Assembly: GCA_946479075.1 (NCBI GenBank)
Contig: CAMLDT010000167.1
Coordinates: 1-7,619, forward strand
Length of the DNA: 7,619 bases
Source: an uncultured Polaromonas sp.
GTDB lineage: Bacteria > Pseudomonadota > Gammaproteobacteria > Burkholderiales > Burkholderiaceae
Direction: 5' to 3'
Each line of letters begins with the position of its first letter. Position 1 is the first letter of the stretch. The notes under the pieces were generated by a model. It saw only the letters and a program-made list of their open reading frames with translations. It ran no database searches and was not told the DNA's origin. The position numbers and the translations under genes were made by a program. This document shows positions 1 through 6,580 of the stretch, one piece after another.

Positions 1-104
1 CGTCCCAAGGGAAATCAGCCCCCGCGGGGGGCAGCGCATTACACGAAGTGAACAGTGTGGGGGCCAGCGCATTGCACGAAGTGAATGGCGGGTGGGTGCC
101 ATGA
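1..104 (+). CDS. 3' end of upstream gene, probably rsmH (mraW)
   Basis: A reading frame entering from the left edge (codons from base 3) stays open until TGA at 102-104, which forms an ATGA overlap with the ftsL ATG at 101. Three other junctions in this operon use the same overlap, and dcw clusters normally have rsmH (16S rRNA m4C1402 methyltransferase) directly before ftsL. Both facts favour this being the rsmH C-terminus. Only about 33 residues are visible, and they include a duplicated SALHEVN motif rather than any recognisable methyltransferase sequence. The tail therefore looks like a repeat-derived extension. The alternatives are that rsmH ends at TGA 49-51 in another frame or upstream of the window, leaving this stretch as a non-coding repeat. 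Assignment rests on context, not on homology. Confidence 0.4.
   Translation, partial: SQGKSAPAGGSALHEVNSVGASALHEVNGGWVP
19..30. repeat. 12-bp GC palindrome
   Basis: CCCCCGCGGGGG is a perfect 12-bp palindrome immediately before the first copy of the direct repeat. There is no following T-run, so it is not a typical intrinsic terminator. Together with the direct repeats it resembles a small REP-like dispersed element. That interpretation is an inference. Confidence 0.5.
26..85 (+). repeat. Two-copy direct repeat, 33-bp period
   Basis: Bases 26-52 and 59-85 are 27-nt direct copies differing at two positions (31 G versus 64 C, and 41 A versus 74 G), spaced 33 bp or 11 codons apart. Each copy contains CACGAAGTG, whose CAC and GTG arms could pair across GAA. 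In the frame that ends at 104 the copies encode GGSALHEVN and GASALHEVN. The multiple-of-three period keeps that frame open, and the ftsL frame is also open through it. Confidence 0.85.
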
Positions 105-391
105 CACGTTTGAATGTGGTGTTGCTGATGGCGGTGCTGTTCAGTGCGCTGTACCTGGTGCACACGCAATACGAGTCGCGCCGTCTGTACGTCGAGCTTG
201 AAAAAAGCGCGGCGCTTGGACGAAAACTCGAAGTGGACAGGGAACGCCTGCAGGTTGAAAAAAGTGCGCAAGCCACGCCCTTGCGTGTCGAGCAGATTTC
301 CAAAGCGCGACTGCAGATGCGCACCGCGACGCCGGCCATCACCGCGTATGTCAGCTACAAGCAGGCGCCGGCAGGCGAGGCTCGCCCATGA
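101..391 (+). CDS. ftsL: Cell division protein FtsL
   Basis: A 96-residue bitopic inner-membrane protein of the divisome. In characterised bacteria FtsL forms a complex with FtsB and FtsQ and helps activate the septal synthase FtsW-FtsI. Visible architecture: a very short cytoplasmic N-terminus (MTR), one membrane segment at about residues 4-22 (NVVLLMAVLFSALYLV), then a charged helical periplasmic stretch at about 24-57 with Leu29, Leu39, Leu43 and Leu50, suited to a coiled coil. A short tail rich in Ala/Pro follows. Size and layout fit the family, which has little sequence conservation, so identity rests on layout plus position before ftsI. ATG at 101 is chosen over the in-frame GTG at 92 because it puts the basic MTR directly before the membrane segment and makes an ATGA overlap with the preceding frame; upstream there is only a weak G-rich ribosome site. 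The stop overlaps the ftsI start by 4 nt. Confidence 0.9.
   Translation: MTRLNVVLLMAVLFSALYLVHTQYESRRLYVELEKSAALGRKLEVDRERLQVEKSAQATPLRVEQISKARLQMRTATPAITAYVSYKQAPAGEARP
377..380 (+). promoter_or_regulatory. Ribosome binding site of ftsI
   Basis: GAGG (within AGGCGAGG) lies 7 nt before the ATG at 388, inside the last codons of ftsL. It supports that start and translational coupling across the ATGA overlap. Confidence 0.6.
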
Positions 392-2121
392 GCCGCAGCG
401 TGCTTTATTCGTCCAGCCCGCTGCTCGCCAGCAAGACCCCGGTCTGGCGCAGCAAGCTGATCGTGGCCGGCATTGCGCTGGCTTTTGCCGGTCTGGCCGG
501 CCGTGCCGCCTATGTCCAGGTGATCGGCAACGACTTTTTCCAGCGGCAGGGCCAGGTACGCTTCGCACGCACGCTGGAACTGCCGGCCAACCGCGGCCGC
601 ATTCTTGACCGCAACGGCCTGTTGCTTGCGACCAGCGTGCCGGCGCCCAGCATCTGGGCGATTCCCGAAGATGTGGACGCCAACCGGGCGCAACTCAGTG
701 AGCTGGCAAGCTTGCTGGAAATGCCGCTGGCCGAGCTGAACAAAAAACTGGCTGACGAAGACAAAACCTTTGTCTGGATCAAGCGCCAGGTGGATGAGCC
801 TGTCGCCCAGAAAATCCATGCGCTGGGCATCAAGGGAATTTACCAGCGCAAGGAATACAAGCGCCGGTATCCCGAGGGCGAGACCGCAGCGCATGTGGTC
901 GGGTTCACCAACATCGAGGACCGCGGGCAGGAGGGGATCGAGCTGGCCTTCAACAAGGATCTGGCCGGCAAGGCCGGATCGCGCCGCGTGATCAAGGACC
1001 GGCTGGGCCGGGTGGTTGAGGACGTGGGCGAGCAGGTGCCACCGCTGGAGGGCAAGGACATCCAGCTCAGCCTGGACAGCAAGGTGCAGTTCTTTGCCTA
1101 CCAGAAGCTGCGCGACGCCGTCATCGCGCGCAAGGCCAGGGCCGGCAGCGTGGTCGTGCTTGATGCCATCACGGGCGAGGTCCTGGCGCTTGCCAATTAC
1201 CCCAGCTATGAGCCGAACAAGCGGCAGAACCTGACGGGTGAACAACTTCGCAACCGTGCCATCACCGATACCTTTGAGCCCGGCTCGACCATGAAGCCGA
1301 TCACGGTGGCCATGGCGCTGGAGGCTGGCCGCATCAAACCGCAGACGCTGGTGGAAACCGGCCCCGGCCGCTACAGCATCGGTGGTTTCACCATCAGCGA
1401 CACCCACAACTACGGCACGCTGACGGTGGAAGGTGTGATCCAGAAATCGAGCAACGTCGGCGCGCTGAAGATCGCCCAGAAGATGAGCCCGCACGAAATG
1501 TGGGACACCTACACCGCGCTGGGTTACGGCCAGAAGCCGCAGATCCAGTTTCCGGGGGCTGTCACCGGCAGGTTGCGGCCCTGGAAAACCTGGCGTCCGG
1601 TGGAGCAGGCCACCATGGCGTACGGCTACGGCCTGTCTGCCTCCCTGTTCCAGATGGCGCACTCCTACACGGCTTTTGCCCACGACGGGCAGATCATCCC
1701 GGTCACCATGCTCAAGAGCAGCGAACCGGCAACCGGCGTCAGGGTCTTTTCTGCCGAGAACGCACGCGCCGTTCGCAAGATGCTGCAGATGGCGGCCGGC
1801 CCGAACGGTACCGGTCCCCTGGCCCAAACCGTGGGTTACTCCGTCGGTGGCAAATCCGGCACCGCGCACAAGCAGGTGGGCAAAGGCTACGCCAGCAACA
1901 AATACCGCGCCTGGTTCACCGGCATGGCACCCATTGACAACCCGCGCATCATCGTGGCGGTCATGATCGACGAGCCGAGTGACGGCAAATATTTCGGCGG
2001 CGTGGCCGCCGCGCCGGTGTTCAGCGAGGTGGTGCAGCAGACCCTGCGCATGATGGGCGTGCAGCCGGACATGAGCGTGAAGCCGCAAATCGTCTACAGC
2101 CCCGTCGAGGAGTCGTTCTGA
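388..2121 (+). CDS. ftsI: Peptidoglycan D,D-transpeptidase FtsI (PBP3)
   Basis: Septal class B penicillin-binding protein that crosslinks peptidoglycan at the division site with FtsW; 577 residues, close to E. coli FtsI (588). Order of parts: a cytoplasmic tail of about 22 residues; one membrane anchor at about 24-45; the N-terminal dimer/pedestal domain with RGRILDRNG (69-76 and on) and RRYPEGETAAHVVGFTN (159-175); then the transpeptidase domain. The catalytic motifs are all present: STMK with nucleophile Ser300, SSN at 354-356 and KSGT at 489-492, spaced as in the family. It is therefore expected to be active and to bind beta-lactams. The start has a good ribosome site and a 4-nt overlap with ftsL; the stop shares one base with the murE start (TGATG). 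No truncation or frameshift is seen. Confidence 0.97.
   Translation: MSRSVLYSSSPLLASKTPVWRSKLIVAGIALAFAGLAGRAAYVQVIGNDFFQRQGQVRFARTLELPANRGRILDRNGLLLATSVPAPSIWAIPEDVDANRAQLSELASLLEMPLAELNKKLADEDKTFVWIKRQVDEPVAQKIHALGIKGIYQRKEYKRRYPEGETAAHVVGFTNIEDRGQEGIELAFNKDLAGKAGSRRVIKDRLGRVVEDVGEQVPPLEGKDIQLSLDSKVQFFAYQKLRDAVIARKARAGSVVVLDAITGEVLALANYPSYEPNKRQNLTGEQLRNRAITDTFEPGSTMKPITVAMALEAGRIKPQTLVETGPGRYSIGGFTISDTHNYGTLTVEGVIQKSSNVGALKIAQKMSPHEMWDTYTALGYGQKPQIQFPGAVTGRLRPWKTWRPVEQATMAYGYGLSASLFQMAHSYTAFAHDGQIIPVTMLKSSEPATGVRVFSAENARAVRKMLQMAAGPNGTGPLAQTVGYSVGGKSGTAHKQVGKGYASNKYRAWFTGMAPIDNPRIIVAVMIDEPSDGKYFGGVAAAPVFSEVVQQTLRMMGVQPDMSVKPQIVYSPVEESF
2107..2112 (+). promoter_or_regulatory. Ribosome binding site of murE
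   Basis: GAGGAG lies 8 nt before the ATG at 2121, within the penultimate codons of ftsI. This is the strongest Shine-Dalgarno match in the window and it fixes the murE start. Confidence 0.7.
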
Positions 2122-3617
2122 TGGAGCAATTGCAGACGCCCGGTCAGGCCGCGCAGTGGTTGCGCCAGCGGGTGAGCGGCAGCCTGTGGTCGGACAGCCG
2201 CAAGGTGGGCGCGGGTGACGGCTTTATCGCCTGGCCGGGTGCGGCCACCGATGCGCGCCGCTATGTCACGGGTGTGCTGGATGCCGGTGCACAAGCCTGC
2301 CTGGTCGAGCGTGAGGGCGTGGAAAATTACGGCTTCTCGGACAACCGCGTGGCGGCTTACCCCGGATTGAAACTGGCCACGGCGCCGATTGCTGCCGAAT
2401 TTTTCGGTCATCCCAGCCAGCAACTGGACCTGCTTGCGGTAACGGGCACCAATGGCAAGACCTCGACCGCCTGGTGGCTGGCGCAGGCGCTGGAGCGGCT
2501 CAAGCGGCCCTGCGGCGTGGTGGGCACCCTGGGCATGGGGCAACCGGACGCGATGGTGTTCAACGGGCTGACAACACCCGATCCTGTGCTGCTGCAGCAG
2601 CAGTTGCGGCGCTGGGTCGATGAAGGCTTCGCCGCCTGCGCACTGGAGGCTTCGTCCATTGGCATTGCCGAACATCGCCTCGACGCGACGGCCCTACGCG
2701 TGGCCATCTTCACCAACTTCACGCAGGATCACCTCGACTACCACGGCGACATGGCGTCTTACTGGGCGGCAAAAGCACGGCTCTTCGGCTGGCCCGGCCT
2801 CAAGGCCGCGGTGCTCAACATCGATGACCCCCAAGGCGCCGCGCTGGCCTCGGCCTTGCGCGATTCGGGTCTGGATGTCTGGACTGTTTCCTGTGCCGCA
2901 CCGTCACGACTCAGGGCGCAGGCCATTCACCAGGACGAACATGGCATGCGCTTCGACGTGTTCGAAGAGGGGTCTTGCCACCGGCTGTCCACCGGTGCCG
3001 TGGGGCTGTACAACGTGTCCAATCTGCTGGGCGTGATGGCCGCGCTGCGTGCACTCGGGCTGCCGCTGGACGCCGTGGTGGAGGCTTGCACCCACCTGCC
3101 TTCAGTGCCTGGGCGCATGGACGCCATTTCGGTGCCGGGCCGGCCGCTGGTGGTGATCGACTACGCACACACGCCCGATGCGCTGGAGAAGGTGCTGGGC
3201 GCGCTCAGGCTCCCCACCGCGGAGCGGGGCGGCAAGCTGTGGTGCGTCTTCGGATGCGGCGGTGAACGTGATGCCACCAAGCGGCCGTTGATGGCAGCGG
3301 CCGCCGAAAAGGGTGCCGATCATGTGGTGCTGACGAGTGACAACCCGCGCAGCGAGGATCCGGCAAGCATCATCGGCCAGGTCCTCAAGGGCTTTCGCCG
3401 CAGCGAGACAGTGTCGGTCCAGCCTGACCGTGCGCTGGCCATTGCTGACACAGTGAACCGCGCCAAGGCCGGTGATGTGATCCTGATTGCCGGCAAGGGG
3501 CACGAAAACTACCAGGAAAGCGCTGGCATCAAGCTGCCGTTCTCCGACAAGGCACAGGCGGAAGCTGCACTGGGGCAAGGCTCCGGCGCGCAGATCGCCA
3601 TGGAGGGCTTGGCATGA
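2121..3617 (+). CDS. murE: UDP-MurNAc-L-Ala-D-Glu:meso-diaminopimelate ligase MurE
   Basis: Cytoplasmic ATP-dependent ligase adding meso-diaminopimelate as the third residue of the peptidoglycan stem peptide; 498 residues, usual for the family. Three Mur-ligase domains are seen. The N-terminal UDP-substrate domain (about 1-100) has SDSRKVGAGD at 24-33. The central ATPase has the P-loop TGTNGKTST at 108-116 (Lys113), TTPDP at 151-155, NFTQDHLDYHG at 199-209, and Lys218 in YWAAKARLF, the expected carbamylated lysine. The C-terminal domain has DYAHTPDALEKVL at 347-359, DNPR at 407-410 (the signature for diaminopimelate rather than lysine) and GKGHE at 458-462. The segment EASSIGI (176-182) replaces the SSHG of E. 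coli, which I recall as common in Burkholderiales. The gene is coupled to ftsI by TGATG and to murF by ATGA. Confidence 0.97.
   Translation: MEQLQTPGQAAQWLRQRVSGSLWSDSRKVGAGDGFIAWPGAATDARRYVTGVLDAGAQACLVEREGVENYGFSDNRVAAYPGLKLATAPIAAEFFGHPSQQLDLLAVTGTNGKTSTAWWLAQALERLKRPCGVVGTLGMGQPDAMVFNGLTTPDPVLLQQQLRRWVDEGFAACALEASSIGIAEHRLDATALRVAIFTNFTQDHLDYHGDMASYWAAKARLFGWPGLKAAVLNIDDPQGAALASALRDSGLDVWTVSCAAPSRLRAQAIHQDEHGMRFDVFEEGSCHRLSTGAVGLYNVSNLLGVMAALRALGLPLDAVVEACTHLPSVPGRMDAISVPGRPLVVIDYAHTPDALEKVLGALRLPTAERGGKLWCVFGCGGERDATKRPLMAAAAEKGADHVVLTSDNPRSEDPASIIGQVLKGFRRSETVSVQPDRALAIADTVNRAKAGDVILIAGKGHENYQESAGIKLPFSDKAQAEAALGQGSGAQIAMEGLA
3602..3606 (+). promoter_or_regulatory. Ribosome binding site of murF
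   Basis: GGAGG lies 7 nt before ATG 3614 and 10 nt before the next codon, ATG 3617. Spacing and the ATGA overlap with murE favour the first ATG. Confidence 0.65.
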
Positions 3618-5005
3618 TGACGCTGCAACAGGCCCTGCAATGGCTGCCTTCGGCGCGTCTTGTGGGTGATGGCACCCTGCAGTTCACGCGTGTTCACAGT
3701 GACACACGCAGCCTGCGGCCCGGGGACCTGTTTGTGGCGCTCAAGGGTGAGCGTTTTGATGCGCACGATTTTCTCTCGCAGGCCAGCCAGCAAGGCGCTG
3801 TCGCCGCGCTGGCGCAACGCGGGTTGTCGGCGAACCAGCCAGGCTTGCTCGTCGACGATTCGTTGAAGGCGCTGGGTCAACTGGCGGCGGGGTGGCGCTC
3901 GCAGTTCAGCTTGCCGCTGATTGCCGTGACCGGCAGCAACGGCAAGACCACGGTGACGCAAATGCTTGCGTCCATCCTGCGGGCATGGAAAGGCGACGCC
4001 GCCTTCGCGACGGAAGGAAATTTCAACAACGACATTGGCTTGCCACTGACCCTGCTGCGCTTGCGCGCGGGCCACGAAGCCGGTGTGGTCGAACTCGGGA
4101 TGAACCATCCGGGTGAAATCGCCTACCTTGCCGGGGTGGCCAGACCGACGGTGGCGCTGGTCAACAACGCCCAGCGTGAACATCTCGAATTCATGGCGAC
4201 GGTTGAAGCCGTGGCCCATGAGAACGGTGCCGTCATTGCCGCGCTGCCGGCTTCCGGCGTGGCGGTGTTTCCGGCGGATGACACCTACACGCCGGTCTGG
4301 CGAGCCCTGGCCGGATCGCGCCGCGTGGTTACTTTCGCGGTGCAGGGCGATGCCGACGTGACGGCTTCGTCGCGCTGGATCAACGGTGCCTGGCAGGTCC
4401 ACGCCAACACGCCCTCTGGCAAGCTTGACTTCCCGCTGCAGCTTGCCGGACGCCACAACGTCAAGAATGCGCTGGCGGCGGTGGCGTGTGCATTGGCCGC
4501 CGGTGCGCCGCTGGATGCCATCGGGGCGGGCCTGGCCTCTTTTTCACCGGTCAAGGGCCGTTCCCGCGCCCTGCAAATCGTGCTGGCAGGCCACGCCTTC
4601 ACGCTGGTTGATGACAGCTACAACGCCAACCCGGATTCGGTGCGCGCCGCCATCGATGTGCTGTCCGAACTGCCGGCCCCACGCCTGCTGATACTGGGCG
4701 ACATGGGTGAGGTGGGTGAGCAGGGGCCGGCGTTTCATGTCGAAGCCGGCAGTTATGCCCGTGAGCGCGGGATTGACCATTTGTTCACCCTGGGCAGCCA
4801 GTCTGCCGATGCCGCCACCAGCTTTGGCGCAGGACGTCATTTTGGGGCGGACTTTTCCGCATTGCAGGCCGCGGTGGCGGCCGCTCTGCCGGGTCTGGGC
4901 AGCGTGCTGGTCAAGGGCTCGCGGTTCATGAAGATGGAACGCGTGGTGGAGGCGATCACGGCCATTCAACAAAAACAACAGGGGGAGAAAAGAGATGCTG
5001 CTTAG
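3614..5005 (+). CDS. murF: UDP-MurNAc-tripeptide:D-Ala-D-Ala ligase MurF
   Basis: Cytoplasmic ligase that attaches the D-Ala-D-Ala dipeptide, finishing the UDP-MurNAc-pentapeptide used by MraY. It has 463 residues, against about 452 in E. coli. The N-terminal domain has [22 protein letters not shown] (28-49 region). The ATPase domain has P-loop TGSNGKTT at 106-113, NFNNDIGLP at 136-144, [10 protein letters not shown] at 160-169 and [10 protein letters not shown] at 184-193. The C-terminal domain has HNVKNALAA at 281-289, [10 protein letters not shown] at 333-342, LGDMGEVGE at 361-369 and [10 protein letters not shown] at 433-442. By eye the E. coli AKGEI stretch holding the carbamylated Lys aligns with HENGAV (202-207), giving Asn204 instead of Lys. 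MurE and MurD here keep their lysines. The C-terminal tail is polar and Gln/Lys-rich, and its coding sequence also carries the mraY ribosome site. It overlaps mraY by 11 nt. Confidence 0.96.
   Translation: MMTLQQALQWLPSARLVGDGTLQFTRVHSDTRSLRPGDLFVALKGERFDAHDFLSQASQQGAVAALAQRGLSANQPGLLVDDSLKALGQLAAGWRSQFSLPLIAVTGSNGKTTVTQMLASILRAWKGDAAFATEGNFNNDIGLPLTLLRLRAGHEAGVVELGMNHPGEIAYLAGVARPTVALVNNAQREHLEFMATVEAVAHENGAVIAALPASGVAVFPADDTYTPVWRALAGSRRVVTFAVQGDADVTASSRWINGAWQVHANTPSGKLDFPLQLAGRHNVKNALAAVACALAAGAPLDAIGAGLASFSPVKGRSRALQIVLAGHAFTLVDDSYNANPDSVRAAIDVLSELPAPRLLILGDMGEVGEQGPAFHVEAGSYARERGIDHLFTLGSQSADAATSFGAGRHFGADFSALQAAVAAALPGLGSVLVKGSRFMKMERVVEAITAIQQKQQGEKRDAA
4981..4987 (+). promoter_or_regulatory. 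Ribosome binding site of mraY
   Basis: GGGGGAG lies 7 nt before ATG 4995 and is embedded in the murF 3' end, in a purine-rich stretch. It supports the mraY start inside murF and the 11-nt overlap. Confidence 0.65.
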
Positions 5006-6173
5006 CCTGGCCCAGTGGTTGCAAACCATATCTCCGGAGTTTGGTTATTTCCGGGTGTTCCAGTACCTGACCTTCCGTGCCGTGATGGCGGCCCTGACGG
5101 CCCTGTTGATTGGTCTCATTGCCGGCCCGTTTGTGATCCGCCGCCTTGCCCACCTGAAAATCGGCCAGCCGATCCGCGAATACGCGATGCAGACCCATTT
5201 GAGCAAAAGCGGCACGCCGACCATGGGCGGCGTGTTGATCCTGCTGGCCATCGGCATCTCGACCCTGCTGTGGTTCGACCTGAGCAACCGTTTTGTCTGG
5301 ATTGTGCTGATCGTCACCCTGGGTTTTGGCGCCATCGGCTGGGCCGACGACTGGCGCAAGGTGGTGCACAAGGATCCGGAGGGCATGCGTTCGCGCGAAA
5401 AGTACCTGTGGCAGTCGGTGATCGGTCTTCTCGCGGCGCTCTACCTGGTGTTCAGTATTTCAGAGAGCTCCAACCTGCGCGTGCTGGAGCTGTTTTTCAG
5501 CTGGGTGCAATCGGGCTTTGACGTGAACCTGCCGCCCAAGGCCGGCCTGCAACTGCCCTTCTTCAAGGAAGTCAGTTATCCGCTGGGCGTGTTTGGCTTT
5601 GTGCTGCTGACTTACCTGGTCATCGTGGGCTCCAGCAACGCTGTCAACCTGACGGACGGGCTGGACGGGCTGGCCATCATGCCGGTGGTGATGGTGGGTT
5701 CGGCACTTGGCGTGTTTGCCTATGTCACCGGCAGCGCCGTGTATTCCAAATACCTGTTTTTTCCGCACATTCCCGGCTCGGGCGAACTTCTGATTTTCTG
5801 CTCGGCCATGGCGGGCGCCGGCCTGGCTTTTCTGTGGTTCAACACGCACCCTGCGCAGGTCTTCATGGGTGATGTCGGCGCGCTGGCGCTGGGGGCGGCT
5901 TTGGGGACTATTGCGGTGATCGTGCGCCAGGAAATTGTGCTCGCCATCATGGGCGGCATTTTTGTCGTCGAGGCGCTGTCGGTGATGCTGCAGGTGATTT
6001 ATTTCAAGTACACCCGCGCGCGTTTTGGCGAAGGCCGGCGCCTGTTCAGGATGGCACCGCTGCATCATCACTTTGAGAAGAGTGGCTGGAAGGAGACGCA
6101 GGTGGTCGTGCGTTTCTGGATCATCACCATGCTGCTGTGCCTGGTCGGCCTGTCAACGCTGAAACTCCGATGA
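4995..6173 (+). CDS. mraY: Phospho-MurNAc-pentapeptide transferase MraY
   Basis: Integral inner-membrane enzyme that transfers phospho-MurNAc-pentapeptide from UDP to undecaprenyl phosphate, making lipid I; Mg2+-dependent. Ten hydrophobic segments are visible, at about 25-47, 77-94, 100-117, 139-154, 196-213, 228-247, 263-282, 295-310, 313-336 and 371-390. Family motifs sit on the cytoplasmic side: KSGTPTMGG at 71-79, the Asp pair Asp118-Asp119 in [18 protein letters not shown] at 215-226, [11 protein letters not shown] at 290-300 (Asp293, matching the third catalytic Asp), and the HHH loop [12 protein letters not shown] with His357-359. At 392 residues it is about 30 longer than E. coli MraY (360); the extra length falls mainly in the predicted periplasmic loop between segments 4 and 5 (about 155-195). 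I recall similar lengths in other betaproteobacteria. Its stop overlaps the murD start by 4 nt. Confidence 0.97.
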   Translation: MLLSLAQWLQTISPEFGYFRVFQYLTFRAVMAALTALLIGLIAGPFVIRRLAHLKIGQPIREYAMQTHLSKSGTPTMGGVLILLAIGISTLLWFDLSNRFVWIVLIVTLGFGAIGWADDWRKVVHKDPEGMRSREKYLWQSVIGLLAALYLVFSISESSNLRVLELFFSWVQSGFDVNLPPKAGLQLPFFKEVSYPLGVFGFVLLTYLVIVGSSNAVNLTDGLDGLAIMPVVMVGSALGVFAYVTGSAVYSKYLFFPHIPGSGELLIFCSAMAGAGLAFLWFNTHPAQVFMGDVGALALGAALGTIAVIVRQEIVLAIMGGIFVVEALSVMLQVIYFKYTRARFGEGRRLFRMAPLHHHFEKSGWKETQVVVRFWIITMLLCLVGLSTLKLR

Positions 6174-6580
6174 ACGCCAACGAGTCCCCCGAATCCGGCA
6201 AGCTGCCCGAAGAGCCTGTGGTGGAACCGACGCCGGCGCACGGCCCCGTGCCTGTGGCCGACGCGGTGTCGCCCCCGGCCGTTCCTGTGCCCGACGAACC
6301 CGTTGCGGACGCAAGCGCACCGCGTGCCGACGTGCCGGGCGGCGAAGCGCCAGCAAAACCCGGGGCCCGACCGTTGCCAGATACGCTGACGGCTGCCCGC
6401 GATGCGGCCGCTTTTGTCGCCCAGATGTTCGCCGATGTCAGCCCGCCGGAGCCGGTCCTGCCTCCGGCTTCGGAAGCAAAAATGCCGCTACCGGACGGCG
6501 AGTCCGTGCAGCCTGGCAGCGTAGCCGGTGATGCAAATGACGCCGCCGGTGCTGAGCCATCCGGGCCGGCGCCATCTTCA
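6170..6580 (+). other. Coding segment for Pro/Ala-rich, probably disordered MurD N-terminal extension
   Basis: About 137 residues rich in Pro, Ala, Val, Glu and Asp, with loose PV/EP repeats such as [10 protein letters not shown] and [12 protein letters not shown] (about residues 27-48). They show no hydrophobic membrane segment, no signal peptide and no recognised domain. One less proline-rich patch, [19 protein letters not shown] (72-90), could form a short amphipathic helix. Third codon positions are mostly G or C, like the flanking genes, and no stop occurs in 411 nt, which supports real translation. If translation instead starts at 6482, the remaining tail would be about 33 residues and 6174-6481 would be a gap of about 300 bp with no other gene visible. 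Confidence 0.6.

Noticed and set aside
19..31. GC palindrome as a Rho-independent terminator before ftsL
   Set aside because: There is no T-run after it, the loop would be negligible, and it lies inside a tightly coupled operon.
92..391. Longer FtsL starting at GTG 92
   Set aside because: It adds only three residues and loses the ATGA coupling with the preceding frame. ATG 101 places MTR directly before the membrane segment, which fits the family better.
355..2088. 577-residue open frame on the minus strand opposite ftsI
   Set aside because: It lies wholly antisense to a gene with all PBP motifs. Its product is His/Arg/Gly-rich without domains, as expected for a shadow of high-GC codons, and no ribosome site or conserved motif was seen.
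3509..4456. 315-residue minus-strand frame across the murE/murF junction
   Set aside because: It spans parts of two well-supported genes, has low-complexity Arg/Gln/Gly-rich composition and no recognisable domain. It is treated as a shadow frame.
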